Positions 32,433 to 41,028 of a stretch of 49,562 nt of DNA are shown here, piece after piece. This stretch comes from Methylomonas sp. Its GTDB lineage: Bacteria; Pseudomonadota; Gammaproteobacteria; Methylococcales; Methylomonadaceae. The stretch spans positions 1-49,562 of the forward strand of contig PESC01000040.1 in assembly GCA_002929135.1 (NCBI GenBank), written 5' to 3'. Numbering within the stretch: the first letter of the stretch is position 1; every line of letters begins with the position of its first letter. Made by a program: the position numbers and the translations under genes. A model generated the notes under the pieces. That model made no database searches. It was not told the origin of the DNA and was given only the letters and a program-made list of their open reading frames with translations.

Positions 32433-33992
32433 ATGAAATTTCTGGCCGTACACCCTAGCCCGCTGATGTACACCAAAGTCTTTCTGCGCCTGGAACCTTT
32501 GGGTCTGGAACTGGTAGCGGAAACTGCCCGACGCTATGGCTGCGAAACCCGATTGATCGACTTGCAGGTCGAATCGCATCAAGCCCTGCTGCGCATCATC
32601 GACGACTGGCGACCGGACATCGTGGCGTTTTCCCTCAACTACCTGGCCAACGTACCGGAAGTCGTCGACCTCGCCAAAGCCTGCAAACACCGCCTGCCAG
32701 ACAGCTTCATCGTCGTCGGCGGTCACAGCGCCTCGTTCATTGCCGATGAACTGCTGGAACACGGTGAAGACGCCATCGACGCCGTGCTGAAAGGCGAAGG
32801 CGAATCCGGCCTGCCGCTGCTGCTCGACGCCATTGAGCACGACCGCAGCAACGTCCACGCAGTACCCGGCGTTGTCACAACCCAAGGCCAAGGCCCGCAA
32901 CCCAGCTTCGTCGCCGACCTCAACCAAATCAGCCCGGCGCGCGACTTGCTTCGCCATCGCCGCAAATACTTCCTCGGCACACTCGACCCATGCGCCTCCA
33001 TCGAATTTTCCCGTGGCTGCCCGTGGGATTGCAGCTTTTGCAGCGCCTGGACATTTTATGGCCGCAGCTACCGGGTACTGCACCCCGACAAAGTAGTCGA
33101 AGAAGTGCAGCGCGTTCGCGAACCGGGGCTGTTCATCGTCGACGATGTCGCCTTCATCCAGGAAAAACTCGGCTTCGAGATTGGCGAAGCCCTGGCGCGA
33201 AAAGGCATCAAAAAAGAGTATTACCTGGAAACCCGGGGCGACGTACTGCTGCGCAACAAAGACGTATTCCGCCTGTGGAAGGAACTGGGCATGACCTACA
33301 TGTTCCTCGGCATCGAAGCCATCGACGCCGAAGGCCTGGAAAAATACCGTAAGCGCATCGACCTGAGCCGCAATTTCGAAGCACTGGAATTTGCCCGTTC
33401 ACTGGGCATCAACATCGCAATCAACATCATCGCCGATACCGACTGGGATCACGAACGCTTTCGCCTGGTGCGCGAGTGGTGCAAGGAAGTACCGGAAATC
33501 GTCAACATCAGCATCAACACACCCTACCCCGGCACCGAAATCTGGCTGACCGAATCGCGCAAGCTCACCAGTCTGGATTACCGCCTGTTCGACATCCAGC
33601 ACGCCGTCCTGCCAACCCGGATGCCGCTGCACGAGTTCTACGCCGAACTGATCGAAACCCAGCGCATCATGTTCACCAAGCACATGGGCTGGACCGCCAT
33701 GCGCAAATTCGGCAAAACCGTCGGACGCAACCTGATGCGTGGTCAGACCAACTTCGTCGGCAACCTGTGGAAATTCGACAAAGTCTTCAACCCGGCCCTG
33801 CAACTAGCCGACCACACCATGCCGGTCAAATACGCCATGAAACCGCCCGGCAGCGATAACGGCAAACGCGGCAAAGCGCTGTCGCGCTCGCTTTACGTCC
33901 ACCAGCCACTGGGCCGCACCAGCCGACAACTCGACGACGCCTCCGAACGCTTCGTCGACGAAAGCCGGGGCGCGGATGTGGCGGTGGAGTGA
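32433..33992 (+). CDS. hpnR: Hopanoid C-3 methylase, B12-binding radical SAM
   Basis: 519 residues. The N-terminal 150 residues form a B12-binding-type domain (MKFLAVHPSPLMYTKV, VVGGHSASFIADELL, VLKGEGESGLPLLL). The radical SAM core follows with Cys196-X3-Cys200-X2-Cys203 (SRGCPWDCSFCSAW). The start MKFLAVHPSPLMY and LRLEPLGLELVAE are what I recall for HpnR, which adds the C-3 methyl group to hopanoids in aerobic methanotrophs and some other bacteria. The polar tail of about 30 residues is unassigned. Another B12-radical SAM methylase of the same class cannot be excluded. Confidence 0.85.
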   Translation: MKFLAVHPSPLMYTKVFLRLEPLGLELVAETARRYGCETRLIDLQVESHQALLRIIDDWRPDIVAFSLNYLANVPEVVDLAKACKHRLPDSFIVVGGHSASFIADELLEHGEDAIDAVLKGEGESGLPLLLDAIEHDRSNVHAVPGVVTTQGQGPQPSFVADLNQISPARDLLRHRRKYFLGTLDPCASIEFSRGCPWDCSFCSAWTFYGRSYRVLHPDKVVEEVQRVREPGLFIVDDVAFIQEKLGFEIGEALARKGIKKEYYLETRGDVLLRNKDVFRLWKELGMTYMFLGIEAIDAEGLEKYRKRIDLSRNFEALEFARSLGINIAINIIADTDWDHERFRLVREWCKEVPEIVNISINTPYPGTEIWLTESRKLTSLDYRLFDIQHAVLPTRMPLHEFYAELIETQRIMFTKHMGWTAMRKFGKTVGRNLMRGQTNFVGNLWKFDKVFNPALQLADHTMPVKYAMKPPGSDNGKRGKALSRSLYVHQPLGRTSRQLDDASERFVDESRGADVAVE

Positions 33993-34065
33993 ACAGCCCA
34001 CCTGATTTAACCGATTCTGCTACGCCAAAGCCCGACAGAGCGAAACCGGTTTGTACCTCACCGTT

Positions 34066-35286
34066 CTACCCCGCTACCCTCTGCAACACCGCTTCGAAGC
34101 GCTGCGCCAGCATCGTGCGATCAAACTCGGCGGCAACACACACCGCCCCCGCTTCCCCCAAGGCCCGGCAACGCTCGGGCGAATCGGCCAGCGCAAGCAC
34201 CGCAGCGGCCAACTCGGCGGCGTTTTCCGGCTCGATGCAAACACCGGAACCCGCCTGCTCGACTATCATCTGACTTTCGCCACGCACTCCCAAAATAATT
34301 GGCTTTTTCATCGCCATCGTTTCGAAAATTTTTGACGGAATTACCGTCAGAAACAAATCCAGCTTCTTCAACAACACCAGGCTCACACCGGTTATCGACC
34401 ATAACGCGGGCATCCGCTCTTTAGGCAACTGCCCCAACATCAGCACATTCGGCAACGCCCGCCGCTCCAACTCGGCTTGCAAACGCGCACGTTCTGCGCC
34501 ATCGCCCGCCGTTAAAAACACAACGTCTTCACGCGTCCTTAAAATTTCGGCTGCATCCAGAATCACATCCAAACCGTGCGCCATGCCATGCGTGCCTACA
34601 TACGCCGCAACAAACTTGCCCTTTACGCCTAATTCCTCGGCAAACCGCTCGTCGATTGCTTGTTCGACGAAAAACGTCAAATCCACGCCATTGCGAATTA
34701 CCGTGATTTTGTCGGCATGACCACCGTGCGCTTCGATATGCTTTTGAAAAGCATGCGTCACCGGCACGATATGATCGGCCTTGCGATAGGCAAAACGTTC
34801 CAGCCACTCCAGAACAGCAATTACTTTCTTGTTCTTGATGGCACCCACTGCCAGAATCGACTCCGGCCATAAATCGCGGATTTCCAACACCCACGGACAA
34901 CGCTTCAACCGTGCAACCCCATAGCCCGCCAATCCGTTAAAAAACTGTGGCGATGTCGAAATCACCACATCCGCCTTGCCAACGAACGGCGCCACGACGA
35001 TCGCCATCACCATGTAAAACACATAATTGAAGGTTCGCTTCAAAAAGCCCTCGTTGGCCGTGATATACGTCAACACCTTGATAGCCTTGATGCCTTCCTT
35101 GTACTCGACCTGATACAGCTTGTTGCGATAGCCGGGATACGCCTTACCCATAGGATGATGCGGCACACAACTAATGACCGTAACCGTATGCCCATCCTTG
35201 ACCCACTGCTTGCAATGTTCGAATGTGCGGGTTGCGGGCGCATTTACTTCGGGAGGAAAATAGTGTGATAAAAACAAGATATTCAT
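34066..35286 (-). CDS. WbuB-like family 4 glycosyltransferase
   Basis: 406 residues, GT-B fold. N-terminal FLSHYFPPEVNAPATRTFEH and EIRDLWPESILAVGAIKNKK are the pattern of WbuB-type transferases that move N-acetyl-fucosamine-like sugars; donor here is not determined. The nucleotide-binding half has GDGAERARLQAEL, LPKERMPALWS and PSKIFETMAMKKPIILG. It acts on the cytoplasmic face of the inner membrane in repeat-unit assembly. Start overlaps the heparinase-like gene stop as ATGA. Last gene of the polysaccharide cluster, convergent with hpnR. Confidence 0.88.
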   Translation of the reverse strand: MNILFLSHYFPPEVNAPATRTFEHCKQWVKDGHTVTVISCVPHHPMGKAYPGYRNKLYQVEYKEGIKAIKVLTYITANEGFLKRTFNYVFYMVMAIVVAPFVGKADVVISTSPQFFNGLAGYGVARLKRCPWVLEIRDLWPESILAVGAIKNKKVIAVLEWLERFAYRKADHIVPVTHAFQKHIEAHGGHADKITVIRNGVDLTFFVEQAIDERFAEELGVKGKFVAAYVGTHGMAHGLDVILDAAEILRTREDVVFLTAGDGAERARLQAELERRALPNVLMLGQLPKERMPALWSITGVSLVLLKKLDLFLTVIPSKIFETMAMKKPIILGVRGESQMIVEQAGSGVCIEPENAAELAAAVLALADSPERCRALGEAGAVCVAAEFDRTMLAQRFEAVLQRVAG

Positions 35287-36956
35287 AAAGCTCTTCTAAT
35301 AATCGAATAACCAAACGCCGCAGGCAATGCGGATTCCAATTCAATCACAACTTTCTGGCTTTCCCGCTTCAAACCGAACGACGGACAATAAAACGACGCA
35401 TCAAGACTCACCCTGTCTGCCCGCACAGGCTGCAAATCCGCAATACAACGCCCAGCCCTGAACAGCGACACACAACCATCATTTAGCGTCGGCGTAATAT
35501 CAGGATGCAAATGAATGAAATTCCGCAACCGATGGCGGCCTTTGCCGTCGATACGATCCTCGAAATGCCAGGATAGAGGAACCCCCGATTCATCGAGATG
35601 AACAGTCACCCCCCGCTGATGACTCATGCCACCCAGCGCATGAAAACCGTGGAAACCACCCTCGAAAACCACACACAAGCCATCCGCCTTAATCGATGCA
35701 AACAATTGTCTTGCCCGCCGGGCGACACGAAACTCGCCCCATACTTCCGACTGCTCGCCGTCATCGACCTGAACCACGTTGTGCGCCGCCGTTTGCCTGA
35801 CGTATTGCCGCATCGCGCCCGGCTCATACTCGAAAACCCCGGTATCCACCACGACAGCAACACCGTCAATCACCAGCTCGTAACTCAAAAAATCGCAATG
35901 CGTATGGCCAGGCTGATAAGCAGGGCCAATTTCGCCGCAATCCAACACTATCGAATCTCGACCAGCGCGATACCCGAACAAACCCGCTGCCGGAAAATCA
36001 AGCAAGGCAACTGCGGCAGGCTCAGGTAACACAACACCCATAGCCGCTGCGCGTTGCAAAATCGACACTGGCGATACCTCGTAAAACGTTGAATCGTTGA
36101 ACAGCGGATACTGCTCCAACGGATTCAAAATCGCCTGCAAAAACCCGCTCATGCGCTGGGCATAATCACGCAGAAACACCAAAAAACCGGCGTCAAACAC
36201 AGACGGTGCTCTTTCTCCCAACTGCAACAAATCCAGCACGTCATTCAGAATGATGCAATGGTATTGCGGTGTGCGCTCGTAATGGCAACCATCCGCCAAT
36301 ACCTGCTCCGGCAACTGCGCCGTCAAACCTTTAATACCCAAATCCAGCCAGCGCATAGCATCGGCGCCTTCGAAAAAAACACCGGCAAATACCAGCGCTT
36401 TCAAGTTTTCAAAGTAATGATTGGCCAGAATATGCAGCTCCAGATTCTGTTCCAGCCAAAGCACTTGCCCGAATAAACTGTGGCAGGCAAAATCAGAATT
36501 AGCACCATTGAATGGCCGGTTACTCAACCATTTACACCAGTTCACGATACGCAAACTGGCGGTATAAGGCTCCCACGCAGGTTCGCTGCCTACAGGGTTA
36601 TTTTTAATCCAGTCCAAAACCAGCCATTGCTTTTCAGATAAACAACGGTCGCTGTCCAGCAAGTAATCGAAATAGTGCAGGTTGTAACGCCATAACCGAC
36701 TGACATCGCCTGGCGCCCAATCGATATTGCCAATGGCAAATTGTTTTTCAACATTCAAAAACCGAAACGAAACACCCTCTGCAATTCGATCGGATTCCGC
36801 AGATAAAACCCAACGCCAATCGCGCATGGCAATATGTTCAGGAATTAAAAGTGCGCGTGTTTGTGTTTTTAGAATGCGTCTGACAACAAACCAATGCAAC
36901 TGGGATGGCTTTAGATGGCAAACAGTGCGCAGAATACGCAGTAACCGCTTTAACAT
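35283..36956 (-). CDS. Heparinase II/III-family protein
   Basis: 557 residues. The N-terminal toroid part has WRYNLHYFDYLL, YTASLRIVNWCKWL and ILANHYFENLKAL; the C-terminal beta part has GYRAGRDSIVLDCGEIGP, QPGHTHCDFLSYEL and VDTGVFEYEPG. This is the heparinase II/III-alginate lyase type that sits next to WbuB-like glycosyltransferases in many O-antigen and exopolysaccharide loci. No signal peptide is evident, so it may act in the cytoplasm or be non-classical. It may trim or edit a uronic acid polymer; the substrate is unknown. Confidence 0.85.
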   Translation of the reverse strand: MLKRLLRILRTVCHLKPSQLHWFVVRRILKTQTRALLIPEHIAMRDWRWVLSAESDRIAEGVSFRFLNVEKQFAIGNIDWAPGDVSRLWRYNLHYFDYLLDSDRCLSEKQWLVLDWIKNNPVGSEPAWEPYTASLRIVNWCKWLSNRPFNGANSDFACHSLFGQVLWLEQNLELHILANHYFENLKALVFAGVFFEGADAMRWLDLGIKGLTAQLPEQVLADGCHYERTPQYHCIILNDVLDLLQLGERAPSVFDAGFLVFLRDYAQRMSGFLQAILNPLEQYPLFNDSTFYEVSPVSILQRAAAMGVVLPEPAAVALLDFPAAGLFGYRAGRDSIVLDCGEIGPAYQPGHTHCDFLSYELVIDGVAVVVDTGVFEYEPGAMRQYVRQTAAHNVVQVDDGEQSEVWGEFRVARRARQLFASIKADGLCVVFEGGFHGFHALGGMSHQRGVTVHLDESGVPLSWHFEDRIDGKGRHRLRNFIHLHPDITPTLNDGCVSLFRAGRCIADLQPVRADRVSLDASFYCPSFGLKRESQKVVIELESALPAAFGYSIIRRAL

Positions 36957-36968
36957 AAGAAGAATGGG

Positions 36969-37355
36969 TTAAATAATGCGAACCAAACTGGAGTAGGGTT
37001 TTAATGCGGTATCGGCTGTCAATAACTGTGCATTCGACAATATTGCCTGAGCAACCAAAAGTCGATCGAACGGATCACGGTGATACAGTGGCAAATCCAA
37101 CACTTTAGCTGCGTGGGATGCATAGATGGGTAACTCTAAAAAACCTGTTGCGAGCGCTCCGCCCGCAATTTCTAACGGCTGGCAGGTTAATTGTAATTTC
37201 CCTACTTTCATTTTTATCGCTATCTCCCAAATACTAGCGACGCTGTAAAAAATCCGGTTATCCGTGGATTCGATAGCCTCAAGCGCCCAATTAGGCAACC
37301 GGCCAGTATCTCCCATTGCCCATAATAAAATGTGGGTATCAAGCACTATATCCAT
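36969..37355 (-). CDS. PIN-domain toxin, VapC-like
   Basis: 128 residues. PIN-domain acidic residues are in place: Asp in LDTHILLW, Glu in SIWEIAIK, Asp in YHRDPFDRLLVAQA and Asp in LTADTALK. Such proteins are RNases that cut tRNA or rRNA when the antitoxin is lost. The ATG overlaps the antitoxin stop by one base (TAATG), the normal coupling. It lies inside the polysaccharide gene string, 12 bp before the heparinase-like gene. Confidence 0.9.
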   Translation of the reverse strand: MDIVLDTHILLWAMGDTGRLPNWALEAIESTDNRIFYSVASIWEIAIKMKVGKLQLTCQPLEIAGGALATGFLELPIYASHAAKVLDLPLYHRDPFDRLLVAQAILSNAQLLTADTALKPYSSLVRII

Positions 37356-37591
37356 TAGCTTGACTCGAAACCATCCAAAATATCGTTGGGCAACTGCGCA
37401 TCAAAATCATCAGGCACAGTCAGCTTGCCAGCGAAAATACCCAGTTTTCGTTTTGTAGGCACGGAATCGACAGGTACTAAACGTATTTTCGGCTTGCCCG
37501 TCTCATGAATAAAAACCTCATCACCAGCAATCGCGGCATCGACTAATTGAGCTAATTTGGTTTGAGCTTCTTGAATGGTAATGGTTTGCAT
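37355..37591 (-). CDS. Phd/YefM-family antitoxin
   Basis: 78 residues. The N-terminal ITIQEAQTKLAQLVDAAIAGDEVFI, a Phd/YefM DNA-binding fold, precedes an acidic C-terminal tail (FDAQLPNDILDGFESS) that would wrap the toxin. It probably represses its own promoter, which must lie in the short 37592-37716 gap mostly filled by the inverted-repeat element. Confidence 0.9.
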   Translation of the reverse strand: MQTITIQEAQTKLAQLVDAAIAGDEVFIHETGKPKIRLVPVDSVPTKRKLGIFAGKLTVPDDFDAQLPNDILDGFESS

Positions 37592-37608
37592 ATCTAGTAC
37601 TCCACAAT

Positions 37609-37692
37609 GGTAACCGTTCAGCTAAATCCCCTCGCCCTGTGGGAGAGGGCTAGGGTGAGGGCATAAAATAGACGGGGGGCTGAACGGTTACC
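37609..37692. mobile_element. 84-bp MITE-like element with perfect 14-bp ends
   Basis: Ends are GGTAACCGTTCAGC (37609-37622) and its exact reverse complement GCTGAACGGTTACC (37679-37692). The interior is a CCCTC-GCCCT / AGGGC-GTGAGGG foldback of a type widespread in bacterial intergenic DNA. It lies 18 bp before the antitoxin start. Related end sequence occurs at 12324-12340, and CGCTGAA followed by GGTT/AGTTACCC occurs in repeat copies C and D. No transposase is encoded. Confidence 0.75.
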
Positions 37693-37716
37693 TCCACATC
37701 GAATACAAACCGCCAA

Positions 37717-39918
37717 CTAACGCAATTCTTCCAAAATTGTCTGCCTAACCTGATCTGCTCTCGCAATATCGTTTGGCGCATCGACTACCGATTTTGCTAA
37801 TGCTTTTGCCGCCGCCTCACCTTTCACTTGCGCGTATCGGTTCAATATCTCGTAATCTTCTATCCCCAATCGCCAGGCCTCCCAGCGGCGACTGGATAAA
37901 ATCTCACCCCTGCTGCCATCATAAATCACCGAAAAATCGGGGCGTCTGCCATCAAAATCGTCCCAGGCACTGCTGGCATTGGCACCGCTACCTGTGTCGG
38001 CGTAATTCCAGAAACCAACCCCGGAAAAGCCGCCCACAAACGCCCGCCACGCCATCAACCGGTAATAACTGTAAGGCGACAAAGACTTGGTATTTTCAGC
38101 CGCGCCATATAACCAAACCGGTTTGCCAGATTGAGCCGCCACATCATAAAACCCCGGTCTGTCGATTACCTGCGCGATATCCAGTTGTGGCAACACTCTC
38201 AATGATTCCCTCTGATCCAAAGTGCCGTAAAAACGAATGCCAGGAATGGCAGTACGCGCCCAGGCAGCAAGTTGTACAAAACGAGCAACATCACCGTCCT
38301 GCATTTCATCGAATGGGTATGCAAACACATTGGACGGCGAAAACCCCGCATTTGTGACACTTGCCATAACCGCTGGATAAAACGCGGTAAACCAACGCCG
38401 CCACTGCGCACTCATGAACACATGCCTGCTATTCCAACCAGCACACAGCCCATTGTTAAAGTTGAAAAACAACATAACCTTGTCGAAACCGGCATGTAAT
38501 CTTAAGTAATCGGTCAAACGAGCGGAATCGCTTGCACTAAACCTGTCGTTGCAAGGCATATACGTTGGTGGCACCACCACCACATTGGTGTGATGTGTAA
38601 GCATATCCCTTACCGCCTCCGGCTTGCGCTGGGCAATCGGTTTGAAATCCAGATAGCCCCAATTCACCGAATTCAGCGCAGTCGTGGCTGGTATACGAAA
38701 ACTGCCTACATCCAGCGTCACATTCAACAACCTCGATTGATTGGCCGTGGTGAAAGCAATCTCGGCATTAAACAGCCCCTGCTGTGTGCCATAAGCCGTC
38801 AGAAACAGCAATTTCGATTCGCCGGGCCGTAACCGAACAGTACCATTCACTGGCAACAAGGCGTCGGCCACAAACTCGACGGCTGCACTTTTGACGAACT
38901 GCGCCTCGAAAAGCGACAAAGTACCGGGCACACTCAAGCCGGACACGTTGACCGAGGCAGTCACCGGCCTGGTACTCACATTGGTCAGCAACACACCCGC
39001 ATGCTGAAAACCATTCTGCGGAACGCTTAACCGCAACTCGCCCGCCATCGCGCCCGACGGTGCCGAGACGGGCGATACAGCGCCCCAAGGGTTCACCGAA
39101 TCGAGCACGAAATCCTGACCCGGAAACCGACCGGTCAAATGTTCAGCCCGCAGGGCCAGAATGCTATCTTCAATCGCCGCTGAATCGTTTGTCGACCTCA
39201 ACCCCGCAATGTCGGCCTCAATAGCCGCTTTCCGCCTGGCGTCGACAGATCCGCCAGTCTCTAGTTGCGTCAGCAAATTACGCATCAGCGTTTGTTCTAC
39301 TCTCAACCGACTGATTACGCGAGAAAAATCCCTGGCCTGACTAATCGACACGTTGGCCGAAAGCGGTCTTGCAACGCTTGCTGCCTCGGTCACCTCGATT
39401 TCATCGGTGAAAAAGAACGGCCCGTCCGGTTGCACCAGCAACAACACATAACGCCCTTGCACATTGACATTACCCAACGAAAACCGCCTGATCTGATAAG
39501 GTCCGGGTACGTTAGCGGAATCATCGGCGACATTACCTACGAATTGAAACTGGCTTCTATCGGCCCCAACAAAAGCGGCAACAGTCGTAGGAAAACGCAC
39601 CCCCGACGGATTACCGCGCGCCGTATTCAAGGCAATTGTTCCGATGTTGGCCTGTTTCCCTAAATCCACCATGATTTCCACCAAGTTGGCGGGCGCGGGC
39701 TGCCAATTTTGCCAGCCTACAGTAGACCGTTGCGTCCAGAAAAAACCTGTCGAAAACCGGCCATCAGTCAACGATGTCGTATCACTGGCCCGTGCTGTTA
39801 GCGCATAGTTAGGCGCAGGTCTTACGCTATAAGACCTTTGCAATGCAAGATTACTGGCATTGGAAACCTGAAACAAAGACAGAAAGCTATAAAACGCTAC
39901 TAGAAAAAAAGTTCTCAT
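37717..39918 (-). CDS. Secreted DUF4091-type protein with discoidin-like N-terminus
   Basis: 733 residues. Signal peptide (FFLVAFYSFLSLFQVSNA). Residues about 25-180 resemble an F5/8 type C sugar-binding beta sandwich (DLGKQANIGTIALNTARGN, RFSLGNVNVQGRYVLLLVQ). A coiled stretch and beta domain follow. The C-terminal 330 residues have the DUF4091/glycoside-hydrolase-like features FAYPFDEMQDGDVARFV, LDIAQVIDRPGFYD, GFWNYADTGSG and RWEAWRLGIEDYEILNR. It is probably a periplasmic or extracellular sugar-active protein; DE in PFDEMQD could be catalytic. Its start overlaps the stop of the glycosyltransferase gene by 4 bp, so it belongs to the operon. Confidence 0.8.
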   Translation of the reverse strand: MRTFFLVAFYSFLSLFQVSNASNLALQRSYSVRPAPNYALTARASDTTSLTDGRFSTGFFWTQRSTVGWQNWQPAPANLVEIMVDLGKQANIGTIALNTARGNPSGVRFPTTVAAFVGADRSQFQFVGNVADDSANVPGPYQIRRFSLGNVNVQGRYVLLLVQPDGPFFFTDEIEVTEAASVARPLSANVSISQARDFSRVISRLRVEQTLMRNLLTQLETGGSVDARRKAAIEADIAGLRSTNDSAAIEDSILALRAEHLTGRFPGQDFVLDSVNPWGAVSPVSAPSGAMAGELRLSVPQNGFQHAGVLLTNVSTRPVTASVNVSGLSVPGTLSLFEAQFVKSAAVEFVADALLPVNGTVRLRPGESKLLFLTAYGTQQGLFNAEIAFTTANQSRLLNVTLDVGSFRIPATTALNSVNWGYLDFKPIAQRKPEAVRDMLTHHTNVVVVPPTYMPCNDRFSASDSARLTDYLRLHAGFDKVMLFFNFNNGLCAGWNSRHVFMSAQWRRWFTAFYPAVMASVTNAGFSPSNVFAYPFDEMQDGDVARFVQLAAWARTAIPGIRFYGTLDQRESLRVLPQLDIAQVIDRPGFYDVAAQSGKPVWLYGAAENTKSLSPYSYYRLMAWRAFVGGFSGVGFWNYADTGSGANASSAWDDFDGRRPDFSVIYDGSRGEILSSRRWEAWRLGIEDYEILNRYAQVKGEAAAKALAKSVVDAPNDIARADQVRQTILEELR

Positions 39919-41000
39919 ATTCCCCCCTTAATTGGCGCAACTAAACGTGTGTAAAAAGCTTCTGCAGCGCTTCTACTTAAATGCTTTAAAAAATAGGTTT
40001 GACAGTTTTTCGACATTTCACTGAGCAAATAGGGATTTTCCAGAATTTTTTCGATGGCACTCACAATTGATTCAGGGTTCCTGGCTACTACCTGAAGCCC
40101 GGTAACCCCCTCTGTCACCAAGGTTTCCAGTGCGCCGGAATTTGTCGCAACAATCGGCAGACCGCTACGCATCGCTTCGATAACAACATACGGGAAACCT
40201 TCGGGATGAAATGTAGGCAACACCAGAACATCAGCGGTTTTGTAAGCATTTTCCAAATTCTCGCCAGATAAAAAGCCTGCAAATGAAACCAAATCACGAG
40301 GCATTTTTTTTGCCTGATGCCTAAGCAATGCTTCAACCGGGCCTTCGCCAACTATTGTCAGCTTCACATTAGGATATCTGGCTGCCAAATCCTGCATGGC
40401 AGACAACAGTTCAAAAACACCTTTTTCCTTTACCAACCTGCCCACAAACAGAAGTTTCAATTCGTTAGCGGTTCGCAATCTGTTTCTATCGAGCAAATTG
40501 CTAAATGGCGAATAATTGGCATATAGCATCAACGGATAGCCGGGGAACAAACTCGCAAACCCCGCCATCTGCTCTTTGCTCAGAAAATAAAAAGTCGTTA
40601 CCTTTCGAAAGACAAATCTACAGAAAAAACGAATAACCCACGCCGACAGCAAGTTAAACTTTGCAAAACGTCCGCCATGAAAAAACACATGGCATTTCTT
40701 GTTGCCAGGCAAAAAAGCCAGAACAAGAATAAGTTTCAAAAAAGAACCAAAGTAAATAGAGGTGTTGAGCAAATAACACGAATGCGACCGGGTTTTACAC
40801 TGTCGTCGAAAATCATGCAGTTTGCCAAAAATAGCCAAAATGCTGGTCTTTTGATTTGAATGGATAGAACCCGGATCGAAAACATCCGCATTTCTCAGGC
40901 AATCAAGCCCTTTCAGGTTTTTGACGTGCGTTGCTACACCACCAATGTAGATTGAATCCGGCGATGGTCCGATAATACAAACCTTCAACTCATCTGACAT
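39915..41000 (-). CDS. Family 4 glycosyltransferase
   Basis: About 361 residues from the ATG at 40998-41000 (an ATG at 41049-41051 would overlap the previous gene by 23 bp; neither has a good ribosome site). GT-B fold. The EX7E motif is HPEGFPYVVIEAMRSGLPIVA, and LLFVGRLVKEKGVFELL starts the second domain. It adds one sugar to the lipid-linked repeat unit; donor and acceptor unknown. Confidence 0.85.
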   Translation of the reverse strand: MSDELKVCIIGPSPDSIYIGGVATHVKNLKGLDCLRNADVFDPGSIHSNQKTSILAIFGKLHDFRRQCKTRSHSCYLLNTSIYFGSFLKLILVLAFLPGNKKCHVFFHGGRFAKFNLLSAWVIRFFCRFVFRKVTTFYFLSKEQMAGFASLFPGYPLMLYANYSPFSNLLDRNRLRTANELKLLFVGRLVKEKGVFELLSAMQDLAARYPNVKLTIVGEGPVEALLRHQAKKMPRDLVSFAGFLSGENLENAYKTADVLVLPTFHPEGFPYVVIEAMRSGLPIVATNSGALETLVTEGVTGLQVVARNPESIVSAIEKILENPYLLSEMSKNCQTYFLKHLSRSAAEAFYTRLVAPIKGGI

Positions 41001-41028
41001 CACAATCACTTGTTTTAATTTGCATGCT

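Noticed and set aside
33993-34065. Terminator between convergent hpnR and the WbuB-like gene
   Set aside because: Only the short palindrome AAACCGGTTT was found; no stem with a T-run.
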